Assembly (NCBI GenBank): GCA_020633625.1
Contig: JACKDJ010000005.1
Span: forward strand, 62,001 to 126,000
DNA length: 64,000 nt
Reading direction: 5' to 3'
Origin: Myxococcales bacterium
GTDB lineage: Bacteria; Myxococcota_A; Bradymonadia; REDH01
Within the stretch, counting starts at the first letter, position 1. Every line of letters starts with the position of its first letter. The translations under genes were made by a program, and so were the position numbers. Of this stretch, positions 1-9,043 are shown in pieces. The notes beneath the pieces are model-generated. The model did not search any database, was not told where the DNA came from, and saw nothing but the letters and a program-made list of their open reading frames with translations.

Positions 1-1178
1 CTAGCGACGCCACCCCCGACGCGGGCGACACGTCGCCGGACGTCTCGAGCGACGCGGCGTCTGACGCAGACGCCACAGAAGACGCGGTGGTGCCCGACTC
101 CGAAGGCGACCTGACCGCCGACGCTGAGCCAGACGTGGGGCCAGACGCGGGGCCGCCACCGATCGACGCCCCTGGGCCGTGGCGCGTCGCGTACCGGAGC
201 GTCGACGCGAGCTACGATCGGCCCGACGGGGGCGGCGCGCGGACGAGTCGCCTGGCCATCTGGTACCCGACGACGGACGAGCCGGGTCCGCCGCCCTTCT
301 ACTTCGGTCTATTTCCCCGTCCTGGGGTGGTAGAAAACGGGGCGCCGGCGATCGCGTCGCCCGCGCCCGTGCTCGTGTACTCCCACGGGCACGGCGGCTA
401 CCCGGAGGCCAGCGCGGACCTCGTCGAGCGTTTCGCGTCGCACGGCTGGATCGTCGTCGCCCCGGAGCACACCGGCAACACGACGGCCGACCTGGGGACA
501 CCGCGAGACACCGACATCTACCATCTGCGAGCGGCAGACGTCTCGGCGGCGCTCGACTGGCTCGAGGCGCTCGAAGCGCCGGACCCGCTCGCGGGACTCG
601 CCTCGGATCGCGTCATCGTCGCGGGCCACAGCTTTGGCGGCTACACCGCGGCCACGCTGCTCGGCGCGGGGTTCTCTCAGGCGCGGCTCGACGGCTGCGA
701 AGAGCCGGATGCGAGCGGGGAGTTCTGCAGCTCCTTCGACGCGGACGACCGCGCGCGCTTCGAGGCCGGACTCTCGGACGACCGGATCCTCGCCGCGATC
801 TTCATGGCGGCGGGCAACTTCGGCGAGTTCGGGGAGGACGGCGTGGCGCAGATCGATCGCCCGGTCCTGCTGATGACGGGGGGACACGACACCGACGTGT
901 CGAACGCGTCGAATGGCGATCCCTACTGGGCGATTCTGCAGCGCGATTCCCGCAGCGTTCGGGTCAACTTTCCGCGCGGCTGTCATCAGACGTTTGCGGT
1001 CGGCTGCGGCCTGCCCGCCGATCTGCCGGCGGCCGAGGGGTTCGCGCTGGTCGACGAGTACGCCCTGGCCTTCGCACGCCGCTGGGCGCTCGACGACCGG
1101 ACGCACGACGAGCTGCTGTCGGGCGCCGACCCGCGGTCGGTCGAGGCCGAGGTGACCGCCGGCGGCATGGAGCGCTGA
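1..1178 (+). CDS. Secreted alpha/beta hydrolase (lipase/acetylhydrolase-like), 5' end outside window
   Basis: The frame is open from the left edge, so the start lies outside the window. A GTG near base 87 is only an internal codon. The first ~50 codons are an Asp/Ala/Pro-rich linker (PDAGDTSPDVSSDAA-type), as seen after the lipobox of exported lipoproteins in this group. The hydrolase domain follows, with an oxyanion-type turn YSHGHGGYPE (about 379-408), the nucleophile elbow GHSFGGYTA (about 625-650) and a late LLMTGGHDTD segment that may supply the acid. This resembles the PAF-acetylhydrolase/dienelactone hydrolase branch of the superfamily. Substrate is unknown. It converges on the next gene, 61 bp away. 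Confidence 0.8.
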   Translation, partial: SDATPDAGDTSPDVSSDAASDADATEDAVVPDSEGDLTADAEPDVGPDAGPPPIDAPGPWRVAYRSVDASYDRPDGGGARTSRLAIWYPTTDEPGPPPFYFGLFPRPGVVENGAPAIASPAPVLVYSHGHGGYPEASADLVERFASHGWIVVAPEHTGNTTADLGTPRDTDIYHLRAADVSAALDWLEALEAPDPLAGLASDRVIVAGHSFGGYTAATLLGAGFSQARLDGCEEPDASGEFCSSFDADDRARFEAGLSDDRILAAIFMAAGNFGEFGEDGVAQIDRPVLLMTGGHDTDVSNASNGDPYWAILQRDSRSVRVNFPRGCHQTFAVGCGLPADLPAAEGFALVDEYALAFARRWALDDRTHDELLSGADPRSVEAEVTAGGMER

Positions 1179-1239
1179 GCGGACACGCGGGCGGGACGGC
1201 GCCGTGCCCTCCCTCGAGCGGGCGCTGCGCGTAGAACGG

Positions 1240-1947
1240 CTAGCCGAACGTCGCGTCGACGGTGTCGCGCAGCCGCTGCCGGGCGTCGTCTCGGCGGATC
1301 GCGCCGTGCCCGCCGACGAGGTGGTCGAACTCGAGCTCGACGAGCCGCCGGAAGTCGGGCTCGAGTGAGCCGCCATCGGGTGTCATGCGCTTTCGCCACG
1401 GCGGCCCGATCTGGGTGGGGCGCTTCAAGAAGCCGATCGCGTGGCTCGCCAGCTTCGCGGGGGGCGAGCAACCGGCGGTGTCGACCCAGTGCTGCACGCT
1501 GTCGCACGTGATCAGCAGGCGATGGCGGCGATGGAGGAGCGCCGCCTCAGGCGCGCGTGTGTTCTCGAACAGAAAGGCGTCGAGCTGCGGGTGCGGCGCC
1601 GCGCCCGGCCGGAGCTCACGCGCGGTGGTCAGGCCGCGTGCGTGTCGGGTGTTCGGCGGCGCCCAGAGGGCGGCGCCGTGCTCGCGGACGTACCAGGCGT
1701 CGTCCATTCCGTGCGTTCCGATTCGCACGACGTTCTCGATGCGCCCGAGCGCGGAGAGCTGGCGCATGCCCTCGTCGTCGAGGCGGACGGAGCTGACGAG
1801 GGTGAGCGCGTCGCCGAAGCGAAGGACGACCATGTTCCGCGGGATCCGCATCAGCGGCATCATCACGACGGACCCGGTGATCATCCAGACGTCGTCGAAG
1901 AGCGGAATGAGCGGGCCGTGAGGTTCGAGCGCGGCGTAGTCGTTCAT
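1240..1947 (-). CDS. Metallo-beta-lactamase-fold-like protein, degenerate metal site
   Basis: 235 residues, starting at the ATG of MNDYAALEPHG. Upstream in-frame codons give low-complexity Pro/Ser sequence and were not used. The order of features recalls the metallo-beta-lactamase fold: an N-terminal DVWMITGSV strand region, THGMDDAWYV where HxHxDH would stand, LLITCDSVQHW in place of the Asp strand, and a late DHLVGGHGAI. The canonical HxHxDH is not complete, so hydrolase activity is doubtful. It is the last gene of a reverse-strand set, 90 bp after the amidohydrolase. I recognise no specific family and call it an MBL-like conserved protein. Confidence 0.6.
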   Translation of the reverse strand: MNDYAALEPHGPLIPLFDDVWMITGSVVMMPLMRIPRNMVVLRFGDALTLVSSVRLDDEGMRQLSALGRIENVVRIGTHGMDDAWYVREHGAALWAPPNTRHARGLTTARELRPGAAPHPQLDAFLFENTRAPEAALLHRRHRLLITCDSVQHWVDTAGCSPPAKLASHAIGFLKRPTQIGPPWRKRMTPDGGSLEPDFRRLVELEFDHLVGGHGAIRRDDARQRLRDTVDATFG

Positions 1948-2037
1948 CGGCGGGGGCGGTGATGAAGGTGGTTTGGTGGTACTGGGAGCAGGAACGCGGC
2001 GCTCGCGCACCGACTCCGCGTTGGGGGCCGACCGGCG

Positions 2038-2850
2038 CTAGGTCAGTCCGAACACTCGGATGGCGTTTGTGCGGAGAAAGAGGTCCGACGCCTCTGCGTC
2101 GAGACCGAGGATGTCGACCTCTGCGAGGCAGGCGCCGGGTGTGAGCATCGGGAAGTTCGAACCGAACAGCACCTTCGTGCGCCCGCGCCCGCGCAGATAG
2201 TCGACCAGCTGAGTCGGGAATCGCGAGGGCTTGTATGCCGAGGTATCGATGTGCACGCCTGGGTACTTCCGCGCGAGGCTGATCATCTCGTCGACCCACG
2301 GCGCGCCGATGTGACCCGCGACGATGGTGAGCTCGGGGAACTCGCAGGCGACCTCGTCGAGGTAGGGAATCGGCCGGCCGGGCTCGGACGGCAGCAGGGG
2401 GCCGGCGTGGCCGACCTGGAGGCAGAATGGGACGCCGAGGTCGATGCAGGCCGCATAGATCGGGTAGTAGCGCCGGTCGTTCGGCGGGAGACGCCAGAGC
2501 CAGGGGAGGATGCGGACGCCACGGAAACCGTCCTCCTCGACGCGCCGACGGAGCTCGCGAACGGCGCCCATCGGGTCGTAGAGGTCGAGCGACGCGAGGC
2601 CGAAGAAGCGGCTCGGGTGTGCGCGGCAGAGCGCGGCGACCTGATCGTTCGAGACGAGCGTGCCCTGCGGCCCGATCCACGCGGTGAGAGCCGCGCGCTC
2701 GACTCCGGCGGCGTCGAGCATGCCGAGCGTGAGCTCGACGGGGACAACGTCGGGGATGCTGCCGGCGCCCACCCACCGCCGGAGTGTGTCGAACATCGGG
2801 TGGTGCAACATCTGCGGGGTTGGATGCTGGATCCAGGCGTCGATGGTCAT
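2038..2850 (-). CDS. Amidohydrolase family 2 (ACMSD-like) protein
   Basis: 270 residues, starting at the ATG of MTIDAWIQHP. Longer in-frame upstream sequence overlaps the preceding gene and is not protein-like. The TIM-barrel pattern of amidohydrolase 2 is clear: VRILPWLWRLPP, GVPFCLQVGHAG, LTIVAGHIGAPWVDEM, VHIDTSAYKPS and KVLFGSNFPML. Two family hallmarks are altered. The N-terminal HxH appears only as DAWIQH, and the Asp of the usual GSDYP is Asn (GSNFP). Metal-dependent decarboxylase or hydrolase chemistry is therefore likely by fold but not certain. It lies 22 bp after the upstream gene, which suggests one transcript. The substrate cannot be inferred. Confidence 0.8.
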   Translation of the reverse strand: MTIDAWIQHPTPQMLHHPMFDTLRRWVGAGSIPDVVPVELTLGMLDAAGVERAALTAWIGPQGTLVSNDQVAALCRAHPSRFFGLASLDLYDPMGAVRELRRRVEEDGFRGVRILPWLWRLPPNDRRYYPIYAACIDLGVPFCLQVGHAGPLLPSEPGRPIPYLDEVACEFPELTIVAGHIGAPWVDEMISLARKYPGVHIDTSAYKPSRFPTQLVDYLRGRGRTKVLFGSNFPMLTPGACLAEVDILGLDAEASDLFLRTNAIRVFGLT

Positions 2851-2872
2851 TCGGACCTCACTGCTGGGGCGG

Positions 2873-4777
2873 TCAGGAGATTGCTGGGACCCAGCGCAGG
2901 GCACCGGCGGCGACGAGCTCCTCGACCCAGGCGACGCCGTCGTGCGGCCAGTCTTCGCCGCCCTCGGAGGCACCGACCGCATCGAGTCGCGCCGCCGCGA
3001 GGTCCGCGTCGACCGAGTCCGCCCCGAGCTCGTCGAGTAGCTGGCGCACAATCGGAGGGCAGGGGACGAGGGAGACGCCGTCGAACCACGCACCGACGAG
3101 ATAGCTAGCCGGGCGGCCCAGGAGCGAAGGGTCGATACCGTCGCCTTCGGCCCACGCTGCATGCATCGCGACGGGATCCGCGACGAGGTCGATGACTTCG
3201 AACGCAGACGAGCGAGCGAGTCGCGCCCCCTCTGCCGGCCACACAGGCTCGGCGCCGAGGCGCTCGGACGCGTCGTCGCGCGCGACGCAGCGGGCGATTG
3301 CGGTCTCGAGCTTCCAGAGCGACCGAATTGCGACGTCGTCGGGCAGGAGCGGCCCGAGGCGGGTCGCCAGTGGTGCTCTCGCCCAGAGGGCATCGGCCGA
3401 GACGGCGTGCGCGACCCAGTCGGGGGCGACGCGCTCGAGGGCGGCGAGGGTCGCGGGCGCGACCGAGGCGACGCCCTCTGCGAGCTGCTCCGGGGACGCG
3501 GTCGCAGCGTCCCCGAGAGTATCTCGGGCTACCCCCGGGGGTATGCCCAGCGCGGCGACGACCTTCGAAGTGGCGGCTGGCAGCGCGGCGAGGACGCCGG
3601 CGGCGGCGCTCGCTGCGGGTGTCGCGTCTCCCGCCCACGCCTGGGCGACGGCTAGGCCGGCGGCGGCGAGCGCGGGCGACAAGCGGACGATGTTGGCGCG
3701 GTCAGCGTGCACCGCTCGCTGGGCGACATCCCAGACCACGCGCGCCTGCATTCGCGCCCGTGCGACCCGGAGATCGAGCTCGATGTCTCCGAAGACGAGT
3801 CGATCGAACAGGGCCTCGACGCGATCGCGGTAGCGGCGCAGCGACGTGCAGACGCCGGAATCCATGGCCTGCTCATTTGGGACGAGGACGTGGTCGGCCA
3901 GCGCGGCGAAGCGCGCGCTCGCAAGCCGCGGCCCGTGTCCGACGACGTACGCGATCGCGTCGCTCGACGCGTCGAGTCCGTTTGTGGGGATGGAGACCTG
4001 CAGCCCGGTCGCAAGCTCGCGATCGATCGCAGCGAGCTCGCGCTCGAAGTGGACGATCGCGGTCCGCAGGTGCTCGATCGAAGCTGCTGCGGCGGTGCGG
4101 AGTGGTGTGGGACCAGCAAGCCAGAGCGCCCTCTCGGGGGCGACTAGACGGTCGTCGGCATCGAGCGCGCGGTCGAAGCCGACGCGGTCGAGACGGGCGA
4201 CCTCGTCGAGGCCGTACCAGACGACGACAGGGACGAGCTCGTTTAGGCGTGCGCCCAGGTAGTGTTCCCAGCTCGAGGCGTCGTCGCGCCAGAAGAAGCC
4301 GGCGGCTCGGTGGAGGAGTTCGTGAGGCCCCCACTTGGCCATGTGGTCCGGGTTGAACCCGGCGAACGGCTCGTCTTGCAGAAAGGCCCGGTACTTGGCG
4401 AACCTGAAGACTCCGCGGTCCCACTGCGCGTCGGCGTCGTCGACCTCGTCGCCTCCGGCGAGTTCGCTGGGCCACGCGACCGCGGCGCGGACTTCGTGGT
4501 GGGCGACCGCGGCGCCTTCGAGCGCCGCGAGCGCGATCGACCGGAGCCCGAAGTACGAGGCCGCCACCTCACCGACCGGGAGGCCGACCTGCCTTGCGAG
4601 CGGCTCGACGAGCGCCGGATCGGCGGAGCTCGCTGCATCGCAGAACGCGTCGACGAGGTCGGCGTGGCTGGCGGCGAGAATCGCTGCGCGGCGGTCGGCA
4701 GAAGTGAGGTCGTGGCGACCGATCTGGAGCCCTTGGAGTCGCACGGTCGCGTCCGGGAGCGCGGGTCTAGCTTGCAT
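2873..4777 (-). CDS. Conserved protein with HELLH metal-site motif
   Basis: 634 residues, with no family I can name. The ATG of MQARPALPD is chosen because AAGGA lies just upstream and earlier in-frame codons look non-coding. The N-terminal third contains KWGPHELLHRAAGFFW. HELLH (about residues 152-156) is an HExxH zinc-site pattern, followed by LNELVPVVVWYGLDE, which could supply a third acidic ligand. The rest is helical and Ala-rich, without signal peptide or obvious membrane segments. It leads a three-gene reverse-strand set and is divergent from the antiporter. A metal-dependent role is inference from the motif only. Confidence 0.75.
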   Translation of the reverse strand: MQARPALPDATVRLQGLQIGRHDLTSADRRAAILAASHADLVDAFCDAASSADPALVEPLARQVGLPVGEVAASYFGLRSIALAALEGAAVAHHEVRAAVAWPSELAGGDEVDDADAQWDRGVFRFAKYRAFLQDEPFAGFNPDHMAKWGPHELLHRAAGFFWRDDASSWEHYLGARLNELVPVVVWYGLDEVARLDRVGFDRALDADDRLVAPERALWLAGPTPLRTAAAASIEHLRTAIVHFERELAAIDRELATGLQVSIPTNGLDASSDAIAYVVGHGPRLASARFAALADHVLVPNEQAMDSGVCTSLRRYRDRVEALFDRLVFGDIELDLRVARARMQARVVWDVAQRAVHADRANIVRLSPALAAAGLAVAQAWAGDATPAASAAAGVLAALPAATSKVVAALGIPPGVARDTLGDAATASPEQLAEGVASVAPATLAALERVAPDWVAHAVSADALWARAPLATRLGPLLPDDVAIRSLWKLETAIARCVARDDASERLGAEPVWPAEGARLARSSAFEVIDLVADPVAMHAAWAEGDGIDPSLLGRPASYLVGAWFDGVSLVPCPPIVRQLLDELGADSVDADLAAARLDAVGASEGGEDWPHDGVAWVEELVAAGALRWVPAIS

Positions 4778-4792
4778 CGTCCTTGCATCGTC
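4771..4792. repeat. 11-bp exact tandem duplication at a start codon
   Basis: CTTGCATCGTC occurs twice head to tail. The first copy contains the reverse-strand start codon at 4775-4777. The second carries another ATG 11 bp upstream in a different frame. The remaining divergent space to 4899 holds the promoters of both neighbours, but I could not identify clear -35/-10 boxes. Confidence 0.8.
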
Positions 4793-4899
4793 GATGCCAG
4801 CCGCGGGAGCAAGCGGGGTCGGGGTGGGTCGTGTGGAGGTTGTTTTTGGCCCGAGGAGGTCGCAGTTGATGTAGTCTTCGGAGGCACACCGAGCGACGT

Positions 4900-6780
4900 A
4901 TGCTTCAACCCCCAATTCAGTCCGGCGAGCTCGCGGTCGCGCTAGCGCTCGGGATCGGCGTAATCGCGCAGGCGGTCGCGCACCACCTGCGTATCCCGGC
5001 CATCGTCATCTTGCTGGTCGCGGGGGTGGCGCTCGGCCCCGACTTCGGCGGCATCATCCACCCCAGCGCGGTCGGTGAGGGGCTACCGGCGCTGGTTGGG
5101 TTCGCGGTCGCGATCATCCTCTTCGAGGGTGGTCTCAACCTGAACCTGCGTCGGCTGCGACGCGCGGGGCCTGCGCTGCGTCGGCTGCTGTCGATCGGCG
5201 CGCTCGTCACGCTCGCGGGCGGATCCGTCGCCGCGCACCTGTTGCTGTCGTGGCCGTGGAAGACGTCGATCCTATTCGGCACGCTCGTGGTGGTCACAGG
5301 GCCCACGGTGGTGACCCCGCTGGTTCGGCGTCTGAAAGTCGAGCGTCAGGTCAGCGCGCTGCTCGAGGTCGAGGGCGTTCTGATCGACGCGATCGGAGCG
5401 ATCACGGCGGTTGTCGCTCTCGACCTGGCTATCTCTCCGGGCGAGGGTGACCTGGTGTTCGGCGCGGGAGATATCCTCGCACGGCTCGGCATCGGCTCGG
5501 CGATCGGCGTGGCGACCGGGCTAGTGATCGCCGGCCTGCTGCGTGCGCGACGCGTGGTACCCGAGGGGCTGGAGAACATCTTCACGCTGGGCTTCGTGCT
5601 GAGTTCGTTCTTCTTGTGCAACGCCGTGCTGCCGGAGAGCGGGCTGGCGGCGGTGACGATCGCCGGAATCGTGCTGGCGAACCTGCCCTCGCGCTCGAGT
5701 CACGCGCTGCTGGAGTTCAAGGAGCAGCTCACGCAGATGTTCATCGGGATGCTCTTCGTGCTGCTCGCGGCCGACGTGCGCGTCTCGGACGTGGTCGCCC
5801 TGGGTTGGCCGGGCGTGCTGACCGTGCTTGCTCTGGTCTTCGTCGTCCGGCCGCTCAACGTAGCGGTCAGCAGCTTCGGGACGGACCTGTCGGCGCGAAA
5901 GCGGGTCTTTCTCGCGTGGATCGCCCCACGAGGCATTGTCGCCGCAGCGGTGGCCTCGCACTTCGCGAACGAGCTCGTGCTGCACGATGTCGACGGCGGC
6001 GCGCAGCTCCGAGCGCTCGTGTTCCTGACCATCGCGATCACCGTGGCACAGGCCGGCTTGACCGGCGGCATCGTCGCGCGACTGCTGGGGCTCAAGCTCG
6101 GCCGCGGAGAGGGCTGGGTCCTCCTCGGCGCGAACGAGCTCGCACGGGCCGTCGCCGTCGCGCTGCGCGACAGCGGCCAGGACGTCGTGCTGCTCGACTC
6201 GAATCCGGACCACTGTCGCGTAGCGACCGAGAGCGGTCTCCGCGCGCTGTCGGGGAACGCGCTCGACGAGCGGACGCTCGCACAGGCCAGCATCGACACC
6301 CGCCGCGGGGTCGTCGCGATGGCGCCGAACGAGACGATCAACCTCAGGTTCGCCGAGGCCGCCCTCACGGAGTGCCGCGAGCTTCATGCGTCGATCGCAC
6401 TGATAACGTCCGAGTTGAACGTGACGCCGGCTCAGGCGGAGTCTGCCGGGACGTCGGTCCTCTTCGGACGCGAGCGTGACCTTGACACCTGGCTCGTCGA
6501 CCTTCGGCAGGGAGCGGCGGCGACCGAGGTCTGGGAGCTGCAGCCAGGCGCCGAGGCCGGTGACGAGTCGCGTAGCGCGGGGCGGGAGCCCCTCAGCGTC
6601 CTGCCGCTCGTGCTGTATCGAGGAGACGACGCGATGCCGGTCGACAGCACCACCGACTACCGCGAAGGCGACCGCGTGCTCTTCGCGATCAGCGCGCGGG
6701 GCCGCGCAGAGGCGCGCGAATGGCTCCGCTGGTGGGGCTGGGCCCGGCCAGCCGGGGCAGAGGGGACGAACGCTACGTAG
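4900..6780 (+). CDS. Cation:proton antiporter with C-terminal RCK (TrkA-like) region
   Basis: 626 residues. Residues ~10-390 form about a dozen hydrophobic segments with monovalent cation/proton antiporter signatures: LFEGGLNLNLRRLRR, the unwound-helix region VVTGPTVVTPLVRRLKV, and EVEGVLIDAIGAI, whose Asp sits at the ion-binding position of CPA-type exchangers. After ~400 comes a TrkA_N-like Rossmann segment (GWVLLGANELARAVAVALR), though its glycine loop is degenerate. A TrkA_C-like tail follows (VDSTTDYREGDRVLF). The architecture resembles cytoplasmic-gated K+ or Na+/H+ antiporters that work in pH and ion balance at the inner membrane. ATG start with GGAGG about 15 bp upstream. Ion specificity cannot be read from the sequence. 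Confidence 0.88.
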   Translation: MLQPPIQSGELAVALALGIGVIAQAVAHHLRIPAIVILLVAGVALGPDFGGIIHPSAVGEGLPALVGFAVAIILFEGGLNLNLRRLRRAGPALRRLLSIGALVTLAGGSVAAHLLLSWPWKTSILFGTLVVVTGPTVVTPLVRRLKVERQVSALLEVEGVLIDAIGAITAVVALDLAISPGEGDLVFGAGDILARLGIGSAIGVATGLVIAGLLRARRVVPEGLENIFTLGFVLSSFFLCNAVLPESGLAAVTIAGIVLANLPSRSSHALLEFKEQLTQMFIGMLFVLLAADVRVSDVVALGWPGVLTVLALVFVVRPLNVAVSSFGTDLSARKRVFLAWIAPRGIVAAAVASHFANELVLHDVDGGAQLRALVFLTIAITVAQAGLTGGIVARLLGLKLGRGEGWVLLGANELARAVAVALRDSGQDVVLLDSNPDHCRVATESGLRALSGNALDERTLAQASIDTRRGVVAMAPNETINLRFAEAALTECRELHASIALITSELNVTPAQAESAGTSVLFGRERDLDTWLVDLRQGAAATEVWELQPGAEAGDESRSAGREPLSVLPLVLYRGDDAMPVDSTTDYREGDRVLFAISARGRAEAREWLRWWGWARPAGAEGTNAT

Positions 6781-6818
6781 AACGCGGCCCCGGCCGCGCC
6801 AAGTCGGCGACTTCGCGC

Positions 6819-7841
6819 CTAGCGGCTGCCCATTACGATGTCACCGAGGGGCCCGAGCACGGAACCCTCGCCGACGCGCGCTCCGCCCGTCTGCGGGGCG
6901 GCGGCCCAGATGCGGCCTGCGAGACGGCTGAACGGGAGCGACTGGACCCAGCAGCGGCCGGGGCCAGTGAGCGTCGCGAGGAAGAGGCCCTCTCCGCCGA
7001 ACAGGATGCTCTTCACGCCCGACTGCATCTGGATGTCGTACTTCACGGTCGGCTCGAACGCGACGACGCAGCCTGTGTCGACGCGCAGTGTCTCGCCGGC
7101 GGCGAGGGTGCGCGACATCAAGACGCCGCCAGCGTGGACGAAGGCGAGCCCGTCGCCCTCGAGCTTCTGCAGGATGAAGCCTTCGCCGCCGAAGAGCCCG
7201 ACGCCGATCTTCTTCTGAAACTCGACGCCGACCGACACGCCCTTCGCGGCGCAGAGGAACGCGTCTTTCTGGCAGATGATCTTCCCACCGAGCTGGGCAA
7301 GGTCCATCGGGACGATGGTGCCGGGGTACGGCGCGGCAAATCCGAGGCTGCGCCGCTGCGACGGGTCGTTGTTTGCGAATACGGTCAGGAAGAGGGACTC
7401 GCCGGTGAGGACGCGCTTGCCGGCCGAGAGGACGGCGCCCCACATCCCGCCCTGGGCCGACTGCTGCGAGCCGTCGCCGAAGATCGTCTCCATCGCGATG
7501 CCGGGCTCCATGAACATCATGGCGCCGGCCTCGGCGATGCAGGCCTCACCGGGGTCGAGCGTGATCTCGACGTACTGCAGGTCTTCGCCGAAGACCTTGA
7601 AGTCGATTTCGTGGGCGTGCGTGACGGCGGCGCCGGGCGGCGGCGGCGGTGGCACGGCGCCGCCGAACCACGGAGCAAACGCGGCCACCTGGGCGATCGG
7701 CGTCCATGTCGATGCCCCGGGACCGAACACGTAGTGCTGCGGGGTGATGGAGCCCGCCTGGATGCGCTCGATGACCTGGGCTGTAGGGAGCGGCCCCTCT
7801 TGCTGCCCGTTCACTCCGACGTACCACTGCTCTCCAGCCAT
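6819..7841 (-). CDS. AIM24/TIGR00266-family protein with N-terminal GYF_2 domain
   Basis: 340 residues, with ATG directly after a GGAGGAAGGAGA ribosome site, which fixes the start. Residues ~4-55 (QWYVGVNGQQEGPL, then STWTPIAQV) match the GYF_2 fold. A Pro-rich hinge (VPPPPPPG) joins it to a beta-rich AIM24-type domain with repeated Gly motifs (GEACIAEAGAMMFME, GLFGGEGFILQKLEG, ILFGGEGLFLATL) and the closing ARVGEGSVLGPLGDIVMG. AIM24 proteins are widespread trimeric beta-barrel proteins without a settled biochemical role in bacteria. There is no signal peptide. It lies 17 bp after ltaE and is probably co-transcribed. Confidence 0.85.
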   Translation of the reverse strand: MAGEQWYVGVNGQQEGPLPTAQVIERIQAGSITPQHYVFGPGASTWTPIAQVAAFAPWFGGAVPPPPPPGAAVTHAHEIDFKVFGEDLQYVEITLDPGEACIAEAGAMMFMEPGIAMETIFGDGSQQSAQGGMWGAVLSAGKRVLTGESLFLTVFANNDPSQRRSLGFAAPYPGTIVPMDLAQLGGKIICQKDAFLCAAKGVSVGVEFQKKIGVGLFGGEGFILQKLEGDGLAFVHAGGVLMSRTLAAGETLRVDTGCVVAFEPTVKYDIQMQSGVKSILFGGEGLFLATLTGPGRCWVQSLPFSRLAGRIWAAAPQTGGARVGEGSVLGPLGDIVMGSR

Positions 7842-7858
7842 TCTCCTTCCTCCGTGGT

Positions 7859-8920
7859 CTAGCCGCCGACGCCGCCGAGCTCTGCCCGGAAGGCCGCGAC
7901 GGCGTGTCCGAGCGCGTCGTCGTCGACGTCGAGATGCGTCACGGCCCGGAGCCGGGACGGGGAACCGGTGATCAGGACTCCGCGCGCCGCGAGGCGCGCG
8001 ACGAGCCTCGGCGCTCCGCGGTCGTCGGGTTCGGCGAGCGGGTGCCCGGGGCTGAGTGAGAAGTAGACGAGGTTTGTCGACGCGGGGCCGTAGTGAGGCT
8101 GAACGTCGGGGAGCGCCGCGAGCTCGTCGGCGAGCGTGCGCGCGCGTCGGTGGTCGTCGGCGAGGCGCTGCACGTTGTGGTCGAGCGCAAACAGTGCCGC
8201 GGCGGCGACGACACCGGCCTGGCGCATTCCGCCGCCAAACATCTTTCGGAACCGGTGCGCGCGGGAGAGCGCTACCGCGTCGCCCGCGAGGACGCTGCCG
8301 ATAGGCGCGCCGAGTCCCTTGGAGAAGCAAACGGAGACGGTGTCGAACTCTGCGGCGAGGGCCGAGGGTGCGCTGCCGCTTGCCACCGCTGCGTTGAAGA
8401 GGCGCGCACCGTCGAGGTGCATGCGTAGGCCACGCGGGCGTGCGACCGCGCCGATGGCGGCGGCGTTCTGGGCTGGCACGACGACACCGCCGCAGCCGTT
8501 GTGTGTGTTCTCGGTGCAGACGAGCCGCGTCGGGGCGAGGTGCGGGTCGGCGCCGTCGTGCACGGCGGCGATGATCGCGGCGGGGTCGAGCGCGCCATCG
8601 CTGGAGTCGAGCGGGCGCGCCTGAACCCCGGAGAGCGCGGCGGCGCCGGCGGACTCGTAGTTATAGATGTGCGACTTGGCGTGGAGGATCACCTCGTCGC
8701 CGTGCTGAGTCTGACAGCGCAGCGCCAGTTGGTTCGCCATGGTGCCGGACGGCACGTAGAGGGCGGCGGCCTTACCGAGCAGCGCGGCGACGCGATGCTG
8801 GAGCTCGTTGACGGTGGGGTCGTCGCCGAAGACGTCGTCACCGACGGGCGCGGCGCTCATGGCGTCGCGCATTGCCGCGGAAGGCCGCGTGACGGTGTCG
8901 CTTCTAAGGTCGACGATCAC
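7859..8920 (-). CDS. ltaE: L-threonine/allo-threonine aldolase
   Basis: 353 residues from a GTG start. Low-specificity threonine aldolase splits L-threonine or allo-threonine to glycine and acetaldehyde using PLP. The fold-type I pattern is complete: VDLRSDTVTRPSAAMR at the N-terminus, GDDVFGDDPTVNEL, the cofactor stacking region PSGTMANQLAL, HLDGARLFNAA with the cofactor-binding Asp, and the Schiff-base lysine in CFSKGLGAPIGS (Lys201). Length is normal for the family. It probably forms one transcript with the AIM24 gene. A strong stem-loop separates it from the next reverse-strand gene upstream, so it likely has its own promoter in 8921-8970. Confidence 0.92.
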   Translation of the reverse strand: MIVDLRSDTVTRPSAAMRDAMSAAPVGDDVFGDDPTVNELQHRVAALLGKAAALYVPSGTMANQLALRCQTQHGDEVILHAKSHIYNYESAGAAALSGVQARPLDSSDGALDPAAIIAAVHDGADPHLAPTRLVCTENTHNGCGGVVVPAQNAAAIGAVARPRGLRMHLDGARLFNAAVASGSAPSALAAEFDTVSVCFSKGLGAPIGSVLAGDAVALSRAHRFRKMFGGGMRQAGVVAAAALFALDHNVQRLADDHRRARTLADELAALPDVQPHYGPASTNLVYFSLSPGHPLAEPDDRGAPRLVARLAARGVLITGSPSRLRAVTHLDVDDDALGHAVAAFRAELGGVGG

Positions 8921-8973
8921 GGCAGCAACGGGGCTCGGGGTGAGCGCGCCCTGCGGCGCGTCGAGGGGTGACG

Positions 8974-9020
8974 CGGTCCGCGAGGGCAGCTCGGGGGGGC
9001 GGCGCTGCCCCCGCGGACCG
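8974..9020 (-). terminator. 17-bp stem-loop, terminator-like
   Basis: The arms at 8974-8990 and 9004-9020 pair over 17 bp with a single A-C mismatch, around a G-rich 13-nt loop. It lies just 3' of the reverse-strand small gene 9044-9238 and upstream of ltaE. No U-tract follows on either strand, so it may be a transcript-end hairpin of the GC-rich type or an RNA-stability element. Confidence 0.5.
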
Positions 9021-9043
9021 GTCAGAAGGCCGGTGGGCTTCGA

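Noticed and set aside
1179..1239. Palindrome ACGGCGCCGT between convergent genes as a terminator
   Set aside because: It has no loop and no U-tract, and similar short GC palindromes are expected by chance at this composition.
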